A stretch of 58,073 nucleotides of DNA from an uncultured Clostridia bacterium (GCA_947053655.1 CAMRTO010000008.1:1-58073); one strand, 5' to 3'. Counted from the first letter of the stretch, positions 43,089-52,118 are shown. Translations and numbers: made by a program. Notes: generated from the sequence alone by a model not told the origin.

Positions 43089-43115
43089 GCCGCCGCGCTT
43101 AAAAAGCGCGGCGGC
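43089..43115. terminator. Bidirectional terminator
   Basis: A 12-bp perfect stem (GCCGCCGCGCTT and its complement, AAA loop) followed by TTTT, between the convergent hydrolase and the small Cys-rich gene. Confidence 0.9.
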
Positions 43116-43146
43116 TTTTACTATATACGATAGCGGCGGAATATTT

Positions 43147-43401
43147 TTATTGTAATTCACGTTCTTCCAATATGTTTTTTATTGTGTTTATATCGGTAAC
43201 CGCGTCGCATAGGGCGTTTATTATGACGCCTTTTTTTATCGGGTATTTTTTGGTTCTCGTTTTAAATTGGTCACAGCTTTCGTGTTTGTCGCACATTTTA
43301 TCATGCTTCCAACACCGACCGAATTTCTCTCTGTAAAATCCGCAGTATGTTTTGGAGTAATATCCCCTGAAATAGTCGCATGAATAACATTCTTTTGCCA
43401 T
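43147..43401 (-). CDS. Small Cys-rich protein, divergent from an Xre regulator
   Basis: 84 residues with eight cysteines in the first half: ECYSCDYF, YCGFY, RCWKHDKMCDKHESCDQF. This spacing with nearby His suggests a zinc or iron-sulfur binding module. The second half is a Lys-rich segment and a predicted helix (DAVTDINTIKNILEER). No family recognised. AGGAG precedes the ATG. It is divergent from a small Xre gene across a 146-bp region with an inverted repeat, so the two are likely co-regulated. Confidence 0.75.
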   Translation of the reverse strand: MAKECYSCDYFRGYYSKTYCGFYREKFGRCWKHDKMCDKHESCDQFKTRTKKYPIKKGVIINALCDAVTDINTIKNILEERELQ

Positions 43402-43466
43402 AATTAAGCTCCTGATATTTTGTAAGGAAATAATAACATAACTTTTATTGCTTTTGTTTCGAATTG

Positions 43467-43503
43467 AGTATCCTCATTTTTTTATTGAAAAAATAAGGAT
43501 ACT
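43467..43503. promoter_or_regulatory. Inverted repeat, candidate Xre operator
   Basis: Arms AGTATCCT (43467-43474) and AGGATACT (43496-43503) are exact complements. The pairing continues inward with ATTTTTT against AAAAAAT past one mismatch. It lies between the Cys-rich gene and the divergent xre gene, at the likely leftward promoter. A TTAAGTCAA at 43510-43518 matches a half-site of the operators near 28410-28470. Confidence 0.6.
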
Positions 43504-43534
43504 TATATTTTAAGTCAACCATGAAAGTATTTAA

Positions 43535-43540
43535 TATAAT
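43535..43540 (+). promoter_or_regulatory. -10 box of the second Xre gene, leaderless arrangement
   Basis: TATAAT exactly 6 bases before the ATG at 43547. The -35 place (43512-43517) is AAGTCA, a poor match. Confidence 0.55.
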
Positions 43541-43546
43541 TGAATT

Positions 43547-43750
43547 ATGAAATCAAGTCTTAGAATTAAAGAGTTAAGATTGGAAAACAAACTTACGCAA
43601 AAGCAACTTGCCGAGAAGGTCGGTCACAGCGCTTCGATGGTTACCCGCTGGGAAAAGGGGGAGTGTGAGCCGACGGCAAGCGCGATAGTCAAACTTTCTA
43701 AAGCGTTAAACTGCACAACCGATTATCTTTTGGGTAAAAGCGATATTTAA
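43547..43750 (+). CDS. Small Xre-family HTH regulator (second copy)
   Basis: 67 residues, a bare HTH_3 domain: LRIKELRLENKLTQKQLAEKVGHSASMVTRWEKG. It ends in DYLLGKSDI, closely related in layout to the regulator at 28184-28384 (both have EPTASA and DYLLG). No Shine-Dalgarno sequence; ATG 6 bases after TATAAT. Probably represses itself and the divergent Cys-rich gene; inferred from arrangement only. Confidence 0.9.
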   Translation: MKSSLRIKELRLENKLTQKQLAEKVGHSASMVTRWEKGECEPTASAIVKLSKALNCTTDYLLGKSDI

Positions 43751-43756
43751 TTGCAT

Positions 43757-43791
43757 ATAAAAAGCCCCGTGCATCGCACGGGGCTTTTTAT
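43757..43791. terminator. Bidirectional terminator
   Basis: A 16-bp perfect stem (ATAAAAAGCCCCGTGC and its complement, ATC loop) between the convergent xre and nifJ genes. Confidence 0.95.
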
Positions 43792-43799
43792 ATATTTAA

Positions 43800-46700
43800 T
43801 TATTTGCCTGCAAGTTTTTTGTAGTTTTCAATTCTTTCCTTAGCGGATTCTTCCGTTCTCTTGAACAGGTCGTTTGCAACGTCCGCGCCCTGGGTTTTTA
43901 CGAGGGAAGCGTAACGCGTTTCTCCTGCAAGGAAAGCCTGGTAGTCGCCCGTCGGGTCTTTGCTGTCAAGCGTAAATTTCTCGCCGTCGGGGTTGTATCT
44001 GTAAAGCTGCCAGTAACCGCAGTCGACCGCCGCTTTTTCTTCAAGCTGGCTCTTGGTCATATTGATGCCGTGGTTAATGCAAGGCGCGTAAGCGATGATA
44101 AGGGAAGGACCGTGGTAAGCTTCCGCCTCGGTCAAAGCCTTTAAAAGCTGTGCGGGGTTGGAGCCCATTGCAACCTGAGCCACGTAAACGTAACCGTAGG
44201 ATTTTGCAATCATGCCCAAATCCTTTTTCTTAATTCTCTTACCTGCGGAAGCAAACTTCGCAACCGCGCCTATATTGGTGGCTTTGGAAGCCTGACCGCC
44301 CGTATTGGAGTAAACTTCGGTATCGAGTACAAGAACGTTTACGTCCTCGCCGCTTGCAAGTACGTGGTCCAAGCCGCCGTAGCCGATATCGTATGCCCAG
44401 CCGTCGCCGCCGAAAATCCAAATGGATTTCTTTGCAAGGCAGTCTTTGTCGGCAATAATTTCTTTAACGAGCGCGTCCGCCTCGCACCCGCAATTATTGC
44501 AACCTTCCAGCGCGGCAAGAAGTTCCGCGCTCGCTTTTTTGGAGGGTTCTCTGTCTTCAAACGCTTTGAGATACTGTTCGCAAAGCTTTTTGCCTTCGCC
44601 GCTCCAAAGGGTAGCAAGCTTTTCAACCTTCGCCTTTACGGCGTTCCTTCTGGCGTTATAAGCAAGGTTCATGCCGTAACCGAATTCGGCATTGTCCTCG
44701 AACAGAGAGTTCGCCCAAGCGGGTCCGTGACCGTTTTTATTGGTCGTGTAGGGGCATGTGGGGGAAGAACCGCCGTAAATTGAGGAGCAGCCCGTCGCGT
44801 TGGCGATAACCATGTCCTCGCCGAAAAGCTGTGTAACGACCTTTACGTAAGGCGTTTCGCCGCAGCCCGCGCACGCGCCCGAGAACTCGAACAGGGGCGT
44901 TGCAAACTGGCAGCCCTTAACGGTGTCTTTCTTGAATTTGGACGTGTCAACTTCGGGAAGATCCACAGCGTATTCCCAGTTTTTATCTTCGCCCTTTTCA
45001 AGCGATTCCGCAAGCGGTATCATCTTGATTGCTCCGCCGTCTTTTACGGGGCAGACCGTCGCGCAAACGCCGCAACCCATACAGTCAAGGGGAGAAACCT
45101 GCATCTTGTACTCGTAACCGGCAAGACCGATTGCCGCCTTTGAAGTAAGCGTAGCGGGTTTGTTTTCACCGCTCTTGATAAGCGCGGGGCGCAGGCATGC
45201 GTGGGGGCATACGAAGGAGCAGGTTCCGCACTGGATGCATTTATCCACTAAAATTTCGGGAACGAGAACCGCAACTCCGCGTTTTTCGTACTTCGTCGTG
45301 CCGGTGGGAACGTGTCCGTCCGCGTTGAACTGCGAAGATTTGAGTTTGTCGCCTTCGAGATAGAGGATAGGCTTGATTATTTCCTGATAGTACTTGTCCG
45401 CATGACCTTTTATCATTTCGGCGCCCGTCGTCGCGTTAGCCCAGGCTGCGGGAACGTCTATCTTTATAAGGTTGTCGCCCGCCGCGGAGTCAATCGCGTT
45501 ATAGTTCATCTGAACAACCGCGTCGCCCTTTCTACCGAAAGACTTTTTAGCCATATATTTCATGTATTCTATAGCCTGCCCGTAAGGCATAATCTGCGGA
45601 TTAACGCGGAAGAAAGCGGACTGTAAAATGGTGTTGGTTCTGCCGCGCAGTCCCAAATCAGCCGCAATTTTTATTGCGTCGATAATGTACAGGTTTATGT
45701 GCTTTTTCGCTATATCCTGCTTGACCTTTGCGGGAAGGAATTCCTCCAAAGCTTCAACTGTAGTCGCGTTGGTGTTTATAAGGAAAGTTCCGCCGTCTTT
45801 AATATCGCCCGTCATGTCGTAACGCGTTACGTACGAGGGGTTGGAGCACTGTACGAAGTCCGCGCTGTCAATCAAATATTCGGACTGAATGGGCGTATCG
45901 CCGAAACGCAGGTGCGATACGGTGATACCGCCGGATTTTTTGGAATCGTAGAAGAAGTACGCCTGCGCGTGCTTGTCCGTATGGTCGCCTATTATTTTAA
46001 TGGAGTTTTTATTTGCACCCACGGTACCGTCGGAGCCGAGTCCGTAGAATTTACAGCTTGTCGAGCCTGCGGGGGCCGCGTCGAACTTTTCCGAGAAGTC
46101 AAGCGACGTGTTCGTAACGTCCTCGTAAATACCGATTGTGAAGTGGTTTTTGGGTGCTTTAAGTTCGAGGTTTTTATAAACGGCAAGCACCATGGAGGGG
46201 GTGAACTCTTTGGAGCCGAGTCCGTATCTGCCGCCTACGACCTTTATGTTCGTAACGTCCTTTTCCAAGAGTGCGGAGCATACGTCGAGGTAGAGAGGTT
46301 CGCCGAGGGAGCCGGGTTCCTTCGTCCTGTCGAGAACGGCAATTTTCTTGCAGGTTTTGGGTATAGCCGCAATGAAAGCGTCCGCAACGAAAGGTCTGTA
46401 AAGACGTACTTTGATAAGACCGTATTTCTTGCCCTGCGCGTTGAGCTTGTTTATCGATTCTTCGATGGTTTCGCAACCGGAGCCCATACATACGATAACT
46501 TCCTGCGCTTTAGGGTCGCCCACGTAGTCGAACAGGTGGTATTTTCTGCCGTTGGTGTGCTTGGATACGAGATCCATCATCTTCTGAACGATTGCGGGCG
46601 TAGCTTCGTAATAGCTGTTGGCCGTTTCTCTGTTCTGGAAGTAGGTATCGCCGTTCTGCGCGGTGCCTTTCTGAATGGGATGCTCGGGGTTTAATGAACG

Positions 46701-47333
46701 GGACTTGAAGTCCGCTATGTCTGCGGCTGTGCCCGCTTCTTCGCAAATCGCTCTTATTTCGGCGTAATCGTCGGTTTCGTCCCAGACGTCTATCTTCGCA
46801 ACCTCGTGGCTTGTCCTGAAACCGTCGAAGAAGTTGATGAAAGGAACCTTAGCTTTAAGCGTGGAAAGATGCGCGACAAGAGCTAAATCCATTACTTCCT
46901 GAACGGAGCCGTCGCAAAGCATTGCAAAGCCCGTCTGGCGGCAAGCCATTACGTCCGCATGGTCGCCGAAAATGTTAAGCGAGTGCGCAGCCAGCGCGCG
47001 CGCAGAAACGTGCATCACCATGGGCATAAGCTCGCCCGATATCTTGTACATGTTGGGAATCATGAGAAGAAGTCCCTGCGAAGCGGTGTACGTGCTTGTA
47101 AGCGCGCCCGCGCAAAGCGAACCGTGAACCGCGCCCGCTGCGCCGCCTTCGGACTGCATTTCCGCAATTCTTACTTTCTGACCCCACATGTTGGTTCTGC
47201 CGGCGGTCGCCCATTCGTCCGCAACTTCCGCCATAGGGGATGAAGGGGTAATGGGATAAATCGCCGCTACTTCGGAAAAAGCATACGCAACATGGCTTGC
47301 GGCGGTATTACCGTCGATAGTCAATTTTTTCAT
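43800..47333 (-). CDS. nifJ: Pyruvate:ferredoxin (flavodoxin) oxidoreductase
   Basis: Oxidises pyruvate to acetyl-CoA and CO2, reducing ferredoxin; the central step of clostridial fermentation. 1177 residues, the one-chain fused form. Domain order: gamma/alpha N-terminal domains (ITPSSPMAE near 28), then two 4Fe-4S sites (CIQCGTCSFVCPHAC and CMGCGVCATVCP, about 680-750). The C-terminal TPP-binding domain holds GCAGCGETPYVK and GGDGWAYDIGYGGLDHV. Start ATG 47333 follows GGAGG; the ATG at 47354 does not. Monocistronic. Confidence 0.97.
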   Translation of the reverse strand: MKKLTIDGNTAASHVAYAFSEVAAIYPITPSSPMAEVADEWATAGRTNMWGQKVRIAEMQSEGGAAGAVHGSLCAGALTSTYTASQGLLLMIPNMYKISGELMPMVMHVSARALAAHSLNIFGDHADVMACRQTGFAMLCDGSVQEVMDLALVAHLSTLKAKVPFINFFDGFRTSHEVAKIDVWDETDDYAEIRAICEEAGTAADIADFKSRSLNPEHPIQKGTAQNGDTYFQNRETANSYYEATPAIVQKMMDLVSKHTNGRKYHLFDYVGDPKAQEVIVCMGSGCETIEESINKLNAQGKKYGLIKVRLYRPFVADAFIAAIPKTCKKIAVLDRTKEPGSLGEPLYLDVCSALLEKDVTNIKVVGGRYGLGSKEFTPSMVLAVYKNLELKAPKNHFTIGIYEDVTNTSLDFSEKFDAAPAGSTSCKFYGLGSDGTVGANKNSIKIIGDHTDKHAQAYFFYDSKKSGGITVSHLRFGDTPIQSEYLIDSADFVQCSNPSYVTRYDMTGDIKDGGTFLINTNATTVEALEEFLPAKVKQDIAKKHINLYIIDAIKIAADLGLRGRTNTILQSAFFRVNPQIMPYGQAIEYMKYMAKKSFGRKGDAVVQMNYNAIDSAAGDNLIKIDVPAAWANATTGAEMIKGHADKYYQEIIKPILYLEGDKLKSSQFNADGHVPTGTTKYEKRGVAVLVPEILVDKCIQCGTCSFVCPHACLRPALIKSGENKPATLTSKAAIGLAGYEYKMQVSPLDCMGCGVCATVCPVKDGGAIKMIPLAESLEKGEDKNWEYAVDLPEVDTSKFKKDTVKGCQFATPLFEFSGACAGCGETPYVKVVTQLFGEDMVIANATGCSSIYGGSSPTCPYTTNKNGHGPAWANSLFEDNAEFGYGMNLAYNARRNAVKAKVEKLATLWSGEGKKLCEQYLKAFEDREPSKKASAELLAALEGCNNCGCEADALVKEIIADKDCLAKKSIWIFGGDGWAYDIGYGGLDHVLASGEDVNVLVLDTEVYSNTGGQASKATNIGAVAKFASAGKRIKKKDLGMIAKSYGYVYVAQVAMGSNPAQLLKALTEAEAYHGPSLIIAYAPCINHGINMTKSQLEEKAAVDCGYWQLYRYNPDGEKFTLDSKDPTGDYQAFLAGETRYASLVKTQGADVANDLFKRTEESAKERIENYKKLAGK

Positions 47334-47397
47334 TAAAAAACCTCCGATTAACAATTTTGATTTTTAACATATTTTGCAAATTATTTGCACTCGTTTA

Positions 47398-47426
47398 ATT
47401 ATAATTCAAAAAAAAATAAATGTCAA
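47398..47426 (-). promoter_or_regulatory. Promoter of nifJ
   Basis: Minus strand TTGACA (47421-47426), 17-bp T-rich spacer, TATAAT (47398-47403): full consensus, as expected for a highly expressed gene. Confidence 0.9.
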
Positions 47427-47494
47427 TACTCAACAAGGGTTTATTGGGTCATTTTTATACATTTATATAATATAAAAAGCCCGCCGGCGGAGCA

Positions 47495-47512
47495 ACGTAA
47501 AAAATTTTACGT
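47495..47512. other. A/T palindrome upstream of the ECF operon
   Basis: ACGTAAAA, AA, TTTTACGT: a perfect 8-bp dyad 30 bases upstream of the ECF -35 box. It is preceded at 47481-47490 by the GC palindrome CCGCCGGCGG. They could be a regulator site or leftover terminator pieces; no regulator can be named. Confidence 0.45.
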
Positions 47513-47541
47513 GTTTATCGTTTTAAACCGCATACAATTTG

Positions 47542-47570
47542 TTGTTAAAAGCTTAATTTAATGTTATAAT
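47542..47570 (+). promoter_or_regulatory. Promoter of the ECF transporter operon
   Basis: TTGTTA (47542-47547), 17-bp spacer, TATAAT (47565-47570). Confidence 0.8.
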
Positions 47571-47599
47571 TCAAAAGATATAATTTTTCAGGTAACAAT

Positions 47600-49489
47600 A
47601 TGTCGGAAGAAACCTCTGAAAACGTAATTTCATTTGAAAACGTAAAATTTTCATACCCCGGCGCGCAGGGCGTATATGCGCTTAACGGCGTAAGTCTAAC
47701 CGTGCGCCGCGGAGAATTTCTGTCCGTTATCGGTCACAACGGCAGCGGTAAATCTACGTTGGCAAGGCTTGTCAACGGACTTTTGACGGCCGAAAGCGGC
47801 AAGGTTTGCGTTTTCGGTTATAATTTGACCGAAGATAAACCAGAGTCGGAGGAAAGTGTTCCCGGTCAGAATAACGGGTCTGTACTTGTCAAAAGCGCGA
47901 GGGACGTAAGGACTCACGTAGGCGTTGTGTTCCAAAATCCGGACAATCAGACCGTTGCTTCTATTGTAGAGGACGACGTGGCTTTCGGGCCCGAAAATAT
48001 AGGCATCGAAAGGGAAGAAATAGGTAAAAGAATAGACTGGGCGTTAAAGGCGGTCGGCATGGAGGAGTACCGTCATGCCACGCCTGCGCGTCTTTCGGGG
48101 GGACAGAAGCAGCGCATAGCCGTTGCGGGCGTGCTTGCCATCAAGCCCGAAATTATAATTTTGGACGAATCAACAGCCATGCTCGACCCCAAGGGCAGGC
48201 GCGAGGTCATGGAAGTAGTCCGCAACCTCAACAAGCGCGAGCATATGACCGTGATTTTGATTACTCATTTCATGGAAGAAGCTTTGCTTGCCGACCGCAC
48301 GGTAGTAATGAACCGCGGTGAAATAGTTCTTTCAGGCACTCCGGAAGAAATTTTCGAAAGCGGAGATAAGCTTGAAGCCTACAATCTTTGTCTGCCGCGC
48401 ATAAGCGGAATTATCGGCGCGCTCAATGCGGCGGGCATGGACATAAAGCCCGTGTTGCGCTCCGACGAGCTTGCCGAAGAAATTTCGCGCAAATTGCCTG
48501 CCGGCACGTCGTTCAGCGCGTTTTCGGACGAAGATAATACAGACGAAGCGGAAGCGCCGCACGACTGGGATATCGATATAAAAAACCTGACTTTTACCTA
48601 TTCCAAAAAATCGCCTTTTGCAACCAAGGCGTTGAAGGGTGTTAATCTTCATATAGGCGAAGGCGAATTTTTCGGTATAATAGGTCATACGGGTAGCGGC
48701 AAATCGACGCTTGTACAGCATTTAAACGCGCTTATCAAGCTTCCGCAGGCGGGGAAGCGTTACCGTAAAAAACGCGTAAAAAAGGGAAGCCCCGCGCCCG
48801 AGTTGCCCGAAATTACTGTCGGTCAATTCGATTTAAGCAGTAAAAAGTGCGATTTTAAATCCCTGCGCGCGAGCGTCGGCATGGTTTTCCAGTATCCCGA
48901 GTATCAGCTTTTTGCGGAAACGGTTTTCGCCGACGTGGCTTTCGGTCTTAAAAATTTCAATAAAAACCTCGGCAAAGAGGAAATCGAAAAAGCAGTCCGC
49001 GACAGTATAGAGATGGTCGGGCTGGATTATAACGAGGTAAAGGACAAGTCCCCGTTCGATTTGTCGGGCGGTCAAAAAAGGCGCGTCGCCATTGCTGGCG
49101 TAATAGTTACCCGCCCGGGGATACTTATTCTGGACGAGCCTGCGGCGGGACTCGACCCCCTCGGCAAAAAAGAAATTATGGAGCTGTTGCACAAGCTTCA
49201 CCGCGAGTGGTGCAAAACGGTTATAATAGTTTCTCACGATATGGACGAGGTTGCGGAAAATTGTACCCGCGCCGCAGTCATAGCCGACGGCGAGGTCGTA
49301 ATGTGCGATAAGCCGGACAGACTTTTCGCAAAGCATGACAAGCTTCTTTCACTCGGGCTGGACGTGCCCCTCACCGTAAAAATATGCCGCGGGCTTGAAA
49401 AACACGGGATACGAATAGAGGGCGTGTGCGAACCCGAAAAATTCGCTTCGGTCATTACAGGAATCTACGGAGGGAAGTCAAATGCTTAA
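47600..49489 (+). CDS. ecfA: Fused EcfA1-EcfA2 energy-coupling factor ATPase
   Basis: 629 residues holding both ATPases of an ECF vitamin/metal importer in one chain. Domain 1 (about 8-300): Walker A GHNGSGKST, Q-loop VVFQNPDNQ, signature LSGGQKQR, Walker B IIILDESTAMLD. Domain 2 (about 325-600): GHTGSGKST, VFQYPEYQLF, LSGGQKRR, ILILDEPAAGLD. Each domain carries an insertion before its Q-loop (acidic in domain 1, basic KRYRKKRVKK in domain 2). Separate ecfA1 and ecfA2 genes are the rule. It overlaps ecfT by 8 bases. The substrate-binding S component is not in the window. Confidence 0.93.
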   Translation: MSEETSENVISFENVKFSYPGAQGVYALNGVSLTVRRGEFLSVIGHNGSGKSTLARLVNGLLTAESGKVCVFGYNLTEDKPESEESVPGQNNGSVLVKSARDVRTHVGVVFQNPDNQTVASIVEDDVAFGPENIGIEREEIGKRIDWALKAVGMEEYRHATPARLSGGQKQRIAVAGVLAIKPEIIILDESTAMLDPKGRREVMEVVRNLNKREHMTVILITHFMEEALLADRTVVMNRGEIVLSGTPEEIFESGDKLEAYNLCLPRISGIIGALNAAGMDIKPVLRSDELAEEISRKLPAGTSFSAFSDEDNTDEAEAPHDWDIDIKNLTFTYSKKSPFATKALKGVNLHIGEGEFFGIIGHTGSGKSTLVQHLNALIKLPQAGKRYRKKRVKKGSPAPELPEITVGQFDLSSKKCDFKSLRASVGMVFQYPEYQLFAETVFADVAFGLKNFNKNLGKEEIEKAVRDSIEMVGLDYNEVKDKSPFDLSGGQKRRVAIAGVIVTRPGILILDEPAAGLDPLGKKEIMELLHKLHREWCKTVIIVSHDMDEVAENCTRAAVIADGEVVMCDKPDRLFAKHDKLLSLGLDVPLTVKICRGLEKHGIRIEGVCEPEKFASVITGIYGGKSNA

Positions 49490-50327
49490 CGACGTAACCT
49501 TCGGTCAGTATTATCCGGTAAAATCATTCGTACACAAAGCCGACCCGAGGATTAAGCTTCTCGCGCTGATAGCTTATATCGTGGCTTTATTTCTGGCTAA
49601 AAACTTTTACGGCCTTGCGCTGTGTTTTATAGTTCTCGCGGCGACGGTTATAGCCTCGCGCGTGCCGCTCGGCAGCGTTCTCCGCTCGGTAAAAGCCGTG
49701 CTGGTTCTGCTTATATTTACCGCGGTGCTTAATCTGTTTTTTCACGGCGGAGAGCATTTGCTTGCGCACTGGTGGATTATCAAAATTTACCGTGAAAGTA
49801 TAATTTTCACCGTATTTTTCGTATTCAGACTTTTCTTTCTTGTAATGGGATCGGCGCTGTTAACCTTGACTACGACGCCTGTCGAGCTTACCGACGGAAT
49901 AGAAAATCTTTTAACCCCGCTCAAATGGGTGCGTTTCCCCGTGCACGAGCTTGCGCTTATCATGTCCATTGCTTTAAGGTTTATCCCCACGCTCATAGAC
50001 GAAACGAACAGAATTATCTCCGCCCAGAAAGCGAGGGGAGCGGACTTTGAAAGCGGCAACATTTTCAAGAGGATAAAGGCTGTCGTGCCTATACTTATTC
50101 CCCTGCTTATAAGCGCGTTCCGCCGCGCGGAGGAACTTGGCGACGCCATGGACGCGCGCTGTTACTCGGGTTCCAAAAACAGAACGAAGTACAAAAAACT
50201 AAAATTCGGCTGGCGCGATCTTATTTGCTTTTTGCTTTTCGCCGCTCTCATTACGGGCGTAGTGCTGTTTAACGTGTATGCGGCGCAAATTTGGCCGTGG
50301 GCATACGAATTTATCAGGATAAGCTAA
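49482..50327 (+). CDS. ecfT: ECF transporter transmembrane component EcfT
   Basis: 281 residues with five to six hydrophobic helices and the EcfT start FGQYYPVKSFVHKADPRIKLL. The coupling-helix motifs AQKARGADFESG and ERAEELGDAMDARCYSG-like (FRRAEELGDAMDARCY) carry the two Ala-Arg-Gly/Ala-Arg-type signatures that contact the ATPases. It should serve several S components as a shared module. It is translationally coupled to ecfA and followed by truA 2 bases later. Confidence 0.94.
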   Translation: MLNDVTFGQYYPVKSFVHKADPRIKLLALIAYIVALFLAKNFYGLALCFIVLAATVIASRVPLGSVLRSVKAVLVLLIFTAVLNLFFHGGEHLLAHWWIIKIYRESIIFTVFFVFRLFFLVMGSALLTLTTTPVELTDGIENLLTPLKWVRFPVHELALIMSIALRFIPTLIDETNRIISAQKARGADFESGNIFKRIKAVVPILIPLLISAFRRAEELGDAMDARCYSGSKNRTKYKKLKFGWRDLICFLLFAALITGVVLFNVYAAQIWPWAYEFIRIS

Positions 50328-50329
50328 AT

Positions 50330-51088
50330 ATGCGCTACGTTATTAAAGTCGCCTACGACGGAACCGCTTACGGCGGCTGGCAGATTCAAAACAATTCCGT
50401 CACCGTTCAGGAAAAGCTTACCCAAGCGTTAAACAGCGTAATAGGCGGAGGCGTTACGGTCAAGGCGAGCGGACGCACGGACGCGGGCGTGCATGCGGCG
50501 GGGCAAATTTGTCATTTCGACGCAATGACGACAATCCCTCCCGAAAAAATAGCCGACGCTCTTAACACGGTTTTGCCGCAAGACATAAGCGTTCTCGCTT
50601 CGGCGGCGGCGCCGGACGGCTTCGACGCGCAGTCCTCCGCAAAGCGGAAAACCTATCTCTACCGACTTTATTCTTCGCGCTATCCCAATCCTTTAAAGGA
50701 AAGATACGCCGTAAGGATAAATAACGGCTTGGATTACGGAAAGCTTGCGCAAGCCGCGGAATTTTTCGAGGGCGAGCACGATTTTAAAGCTTACTGTTCC
50801 TCGGGTTCCTCCGTAAAAACTACCGTAAGGCGGATTTATTCCGTAAACGTAGACGTGCGCGTTGACGGCAACGAAACCGACGTTGAAATAAGGGTGACGG
50901 GCAACGGCTTTTTATACAATATGGTGCGTACGCTCGTCGGCACTATGCTTTTTTACGCGTCTGATATTATAGACGGGGGGCGGATTTTACGCTCATTAAG
51001 CGAGGGCGACAGGGACGCCGTCGGCAAAACCATGCCCGCAAAGGGACTTGTTTTGGAAAGCGTAGACTACGGTACCGTGCTTTTTTAA
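50330..51088 (+). CDS. truA: tRNA pseudouridine synthase A
   Basis: Makes pseudouridine at positions 38-40 of tRNA anticodon arms. 252 residues from ATG 50330, right after the ecfT stop. The catalytic Asp is in GRTDAGVHA near residue 51. FMYNMVR-type segment GNGFLYNMVRTLVG lies near 195. A longer reading from 50291 overlaps ecfT and is rejected. The ecfA-ecfT-truA order is conserved in Bacillota. Confidence 0.95.
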   Translation: MRYVIKVAYDGTAYGGWQIQNNSVTVQEKLTQALNSVIGGGVTVKASGRTDAGVHAAGQICHFDAMTTIPPEKIADALNTVLPQDISVLASAAAPDGFDAQSSAKRKTYLYRLYSSRYPNPLKERYAVRINNGLDYGKLAQAAEFFEGEHDFKAYCSSGSSVKTTVRRIYSVNVDVRVDGNETDVEIRVTGNGFLYNMVRTLVGTMLFYASDIIDGGRILRSLSEGDRDAVGKTMPAKGLVLESVDYGTVLF

Positions 51089-51132
51089 CATAATTTTCAC
51101 AAAGCGATTTTATTTTTTCCATTTACCGATAA

Positions 51133-51138
51133 TATAAT
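51133..51138 (+). promoter_or_regulatory. Likely -10 box before the Pro/Asn-tail membrane gene
   Basis: TATAAT 28 bases before the ATG at 51166, with a weak TTATTT at the -35 place (51110-51115). Confidence 0.5.
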
Positions 51139-51165
51139 TATAGTACGAAGAATAAGGGAGTTTTT

Positions 51166-52020
51166 ATGGACTTTTTCGAATATGCTGCGGTTGCATCGTA
51201 TTTTACAAACACGCTGTGGGCAAGATTGCTTGTCGGCGGGCTTTGTTTTGCAATCGTATTCGTGTTTCAGGCGGTCGCGCTGTTTATTATCGCCTCGCGC
51301 GAAGGGTATAAACAGAAATGGATGGCGTTCGTTCCTTTCCTGAACACATACTATATAGGCGTTTGCGCGCAGAAAAACAGGTTTTACCGCTTGAATACAA
51401 AGGGGCTTGCGATAGCGGTCGCCGCCGTAGAGTTCGTCCTTGTCGGCTTGTACGTTTTAAGCTTTGTCGCAGGCGACCTTATTTCCGATTATATAGTTGA
51501 AAGTTACCGCGATCTCGGCTACGGCAAATTGCAAATTTGGACGGCGGAAAACGCCCCCGCAAATCTTGCCTGGGCGGCTTGGATATACAATAATTTCGAC
51601 ACTTATCTCAACCTTGCCGACCTTGCCTTCCGTATTCTGAAAATTTGTCTTTTAATCTGCTTCTTCCAGACATATGCATGCCGCCGTTACGTGCTGTTTT
51701 CGGTCACGAGCATACTCTTTCCCATACAGGGAATTCTGTTTTTCGTCGTCCGCAACAACAAGGGCATAAATTACAGGGATTTTCTCAGGAACGAGCAAGC
51801 GCGTCAGTACGCCATGTACCAACAGTATCAACAGCAGCAAAATTACAATAATCCTTATAACGGAAACCCCTATAACAGAAATCCTTACGACAACCCGCCC
51901 TCGAACGGCGGCGCAAGCCGTACCCCGCCCGACGACCCATTTTCGGGTTTGGGTTCGGACGGCGGCGAAAGCGGCAACCAAGGCGCTTCGCCTTTCGACG
52001 AATTCGACGATAAAAATTAA
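51166..52020 (+). CDS. Membrane protein with low-complexity C-terminal tail
   Basis: 284 residues, family not recognised. Hydrophobic helices at about 17-45, 80-105 and 150-172, with a shorter one near 180-195. The segment EGYKQKWMAFVPFLNTYYIG between the first helices is like those in small integral proteins of Bacillota. The last about 75 residues are disordered: Gln/Tyr repeats (YQQYQQQQN), then Asn-Pro-Tyr repeats (NPYNGNPYNRNPYDNPP), then Gly/Ser/Asp. GGGAG lies before the ATG, and a terminator follows. Confidence 0.7.
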   Translation: MDFFEYAAVASYFTNTLWARLLVGGLCFAIVFVFQAVALFIIASREGYKQKWMAFVPFLNTYYIGVCAQKNRFYRLNTKGLAIAVAAVEFVLVGLYVLSFVAGDLISDYIVESYRDLGYGKLQIWTAENAPANLAWAAWIYNNFDTYLNLADLAFRILKICLLICFFQTYACRRYVLFSVTSILFPIQGILFFVVRNNKGINYRDFLRNEQARQYAMYQQYQQQQNYNNPYNGNPYNRNPYDNPPSNGGASRTPPDDPFSGLGSDGGESGNQGASPFDEFDDKN

Positions 52021-52025
52021 AACAG

Positions 52026-52047
52026 GCGCGCCGCGGCGCGCTTTTTT
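52026..52047 (+). terminator. Terminator
   Basis: A 6-bp GC stem (GCGCGC, CGCG loop, GCGCGC; 52026-52041) followed by T6. Confidence 0.85.
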
Positions 52048-52118
52048 GTTGCATTAAAAAAAATACGGTGTTATACTTTTGTAAAAAAGGTATAAGTATA
52101 AATTATAACAGGTGTCGT

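Noticed and set aside
45699..46694. 331-codon open frame antisense to nifJ
   Set aside because: nifJ is unambiguous; the frame has no start signal and no family match.
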